From Massiliimalia sp050943535 (GTDB lineage: Bacteria > Bacillota > Clostridia > Oscillospirales > Ruminococcaceae), in NCBI GenBank assembly GCA_050943535.1, contig JBMNPJ010000004.1, positions 62,001 to 126,000 on the forward strand: a DNA stretch of 64,000 bases. Reading direction: 5' to 3'. Below are positions 62,621-64,000 of the stretch, one piece after another; position 1 is the stretch's first letter; each line of letters begins with the position of its first letter. The position numbers and the translations under genes are program-made. The notes beneath the pieces are model-generated. The model was not told where the DNA came from. It saw only the letters and a list, made by a program, of their open reading frames with translations, and did no database searches.

Positions 62621-62640
62621 TTTTAATGAAAGGAATTTTT

Positions 62641-63387
62641 ATGGCTATGGAACAAAATCTGAGAGAAGTTAAAGGACGGATTCATTCCATTGAGAGCTTT
62701 GGCGCAGTGGATGGACCAGGGGTCCGGTTTGTAGTGTTTTTCCAGGGATGTCCTCTTCGCTGTCTGTTTTGTCATAATCCGGACAGCTGGAATTTTGCAG
62801 AGGGAGAAGAAAAGACCGCAGGACAAATGGTAGACCAGATTATGGATTACCGCAGCTTTATTGCCAAGGGCGGGGTCACTTTGTCCGGTGGAGAACCTAC
62901 AGCACAGCCGGAATTTTGTCATGCAATTTTGACTTTGTGTAAACAGCAGGGCCTGCATACTGCCATTGATACTTCCGGAGGAGTTCCGCTGTCTGTTTCC
63001 AAACCTTGTATTGATGCGGCAGATATGCTGCTTTTGGATATTAAGGATTTGGACCCAGAAGGATGTTTGGAACTGACCGGACGGAGCAATGAAAATGCGC
63101 TGGAAATTTTAAACTACTGTGAGTCTGTGAATAAACCCATTTGGGTACGCCATGTCTGTGTTCCAGGATATACCTTGAAAACAGAAAAACTGGAAAAATT
63201 GGCAGACTTTTTGAAAGGTTATTCCTGTGTAGAAAAGGTGGAATTAATTCCTTTCCATCAGATGGGAAGTTATAAATGGGACTATGTGGATACACCATAT
63301 CGTCTCAATGACACACCAGTACCAACTCAGGAAGAAATGAAGGCGGCAAAAGAGATTTTTGTCAGCCGGGGATTACAGGTTCAATAA
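62641..63387 (+). CDS. pflA: Pyruvate formate-lyase activating enzyme
   Basis: Radical SAM activase that installs the glycyl radical in PflB. CxxxCxxC motif at Cys37, Cys41, Cys44 (GCPLRCLFCHNPDSW), then GGVTLSGGEPTAQPEF. 248 residues. ATG 62641 chosen because AAAGGAA is 5-6 nt upstream; an in-frame start in the hairpin region is unlikely. Confidence 0.95.
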   Translation: MAMEQNLREVKGRIHSIESFGAVDGPGVRFVVFFQGCPLRCLFCHNPDSWNFAEGEEKTAGQMVDQIMDYRSFIAKGGVTLSGGEPTAQPEFCHAILTLCKQQGLHTAIDTSGGVPLSVSKPCIDAADMLLLDIKDLDPEGCLELTGRSNENALEILNYCESVNKPIWVRHVCVPGYTLKTEKLEKLADFLKGYSCVEKVELIPFHQMGSYKWDYVDTPYRLNDTPVPTQEEMKAAKEIFVSRGLQVQ

Positions 63388-63395
63388 TAAAAAAT

Positions 63396-63440
63396 AAACG
63401 GGGAATGCTTCACATGAATAGAGGCATTCTCCGTTTTTTA
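63396..63440. terminator. Terminator between pflA and the LysR gene
   Basis: AAACGGGGAATGC (63396-63408) with GCATTCTCCGTTT (63424-63436), then a T-run; between convergent genes. Confidence 0.85.
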
Positions 63441-63448
63441 TTAGTGGA

Positions 63449-64000
63449 TTATTTTTTGATTGATTCCAGTGAATCAATGGAATTCATAACAGATTCCAAA
63501 TGCTGTAAAAATTTCTCGGATGCTTTGGAAAAGAGAGCGTATTTTTTCCATATAATTGAAGCTTCTGCTTCCAACTTTGGAAAAAGAGGACGAAAACATA
63601 AATCACTGTCTCCGCTGGTATTTACCAGATGTTCAAAACAAAGGGTGTATCCCAATCCTTCGCTGGTTAACAGGGAAGCATTAAAAACTAAATTATAGGT
63701 GGCCGCAATGTTCAGCTGACTAAAATCTTTTTTCAGCCAGGAAGACAGCGTTTGTTCATTGTGCTTTTGGTTGGAAATAATCAGAGGCTTGTCCCATAAG
63801 TCTTCAGGAGTGATTCGCTCTTTATAAGCTAAAGGGGAATCCTTTTTCATCAAAACACCCCACTGATCTTTTACAGGCAGTTTCAAGGCCTGGTATTTGG
63901 AAGTATCAACCGTTCCGTAAATGAGACCAAAATCAATCAGTCCTTTTTCCAGTTGTTCCATGACATAAAGGGCGTTTCCGCTGAAAATGTGGTAGCGGAT
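63449..64000 (-). CDS. LysR-family transcriptional regulator, C-terminal part (runs off window)
   Basis: Effector-binding domain of a LysR-type regulator; the N-terminal HTH lies beyond base 64000. Visible 184 residues: LEKGLIDFGLIYGTVDTSKY, DLWDKPLIISNQKHNE, VFNASLLTSEGLGYTLCFEH, matching the two-lobe periplasmic-binding-like fold. The effector and targets are unknown; it is convergent with pflA. Confidence 0.85.
   Translation of the reverse strand: MRYHIFSGNALYVMEQLEKGLIDFGLIYGTVDTSKYQALKLPVKDQWGVLMKKDSPLAYKERITPEDLWDKPLIISNQKHNEQTLSSWLKKDFSQLNIAATYNLVFNASLLTSEGLGYTLCFEHLVNTSGDSDLCFRPLFPKLEAEASIIWKKYALFSKASEKFLQHLESVMNSIDSLESIKK

Overview
This window looks like a chromosomal segment of an anaerobic, fermentative, spore-forming member of the Clostridia, probably an Oscillospiraceae/Ruminococcaceae-like gut bacterium. 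The basis is the spoVAC-spoVAD-spoVAE set, pyruvate formate-lyase with its activase, a complete V/A-type ATPase operon, low-GC Shine-Dalgarno-rich gene starts, RNase J together with RNase Y, and lipoteichoic-acid-synthase-like enzymes. The species assignment is inference. No tRNA, rRNA, CRISPR array, phage or transposase gene was seen.

Layout. 0-4 kb: an RluA-type pseudouridine synthase (apparently with a non-canonical ATT start), a glycosylasparaginase-type Ntn hydrolase, and, on the minus strand, an amino-acid-binding lipoprotein whose domain order is circularly permuted. 4-6.3 kb: nadB-nadC (minus) without nadA. 7-17 kb: RNase J, then gdpP-rplI-dnaB-tilS-hpt-ftsH, all plus strand. 17-22.4 kb: an insertion-like repeat flanked by a duplicated terminator, an apparently orphaned T-box antiterminator, an unknown secreted protein, a SIMPL-domain lipoprotein and carB without carA. 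22.6-24.5 kb: spoVA genes (minus). 25-32 kb: a sugar ABC transporter (binding protein and two permeases) plus a GH2 beta-galactosidase. 32-34.2 kb: an FMN-binding PNPOx-family protein, a sirtuin and an ArsC/Spx-like protein, followed by a four-copy array of hairpin-rich repeats with a 122-bp period. 34.7-43.6 kb: nine V/A-ATPase genes (minus; H/G, C, I, K, F, E, A, B, D). 44-49 kb: a GNAT acetyltransferase and two paralogous LTA-synthase-like membrane sulfatases. 49.5-51 kb: RNase Y (minus). 51.6-55.4 kb: rpmG-secE-nusG-rplK-rplA and, after an L10 leader, rplJ-rplL. 55.4-60 kb: a divergent BirA, an orphan ABC ATPase, a dCMP-deaminase-family protein, and ksgA-hemW. 60-64 kb: pflB-pflA and the C-terminal part of a LysR regulator that runs off the window.

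The genes are mostly core: RNA decay and processing, translation, replication, NAD and pyrimidine synthesis, c-di-AMP turnover and ion pumping, with one accessory sugar-use locus (beta-galactoside uptake and hydrolysis) feeding fermentation through PFL. The most unusual signals are (i) the circularly permuted binding protein, (ii) a mosaic family of hairpin-rich intergenic repeats that sit directly 3' of stop codons, one copy flanked by a 28-bp duplicated terminator, (iii) a T-box antiterminator/terminator module with no recognisable amino-acid gene behind it, (iv) a 39-codon leader ORF with a strong ribosome-binding site ahead of rpmG, and (v) long leaders on both major RNase genes.
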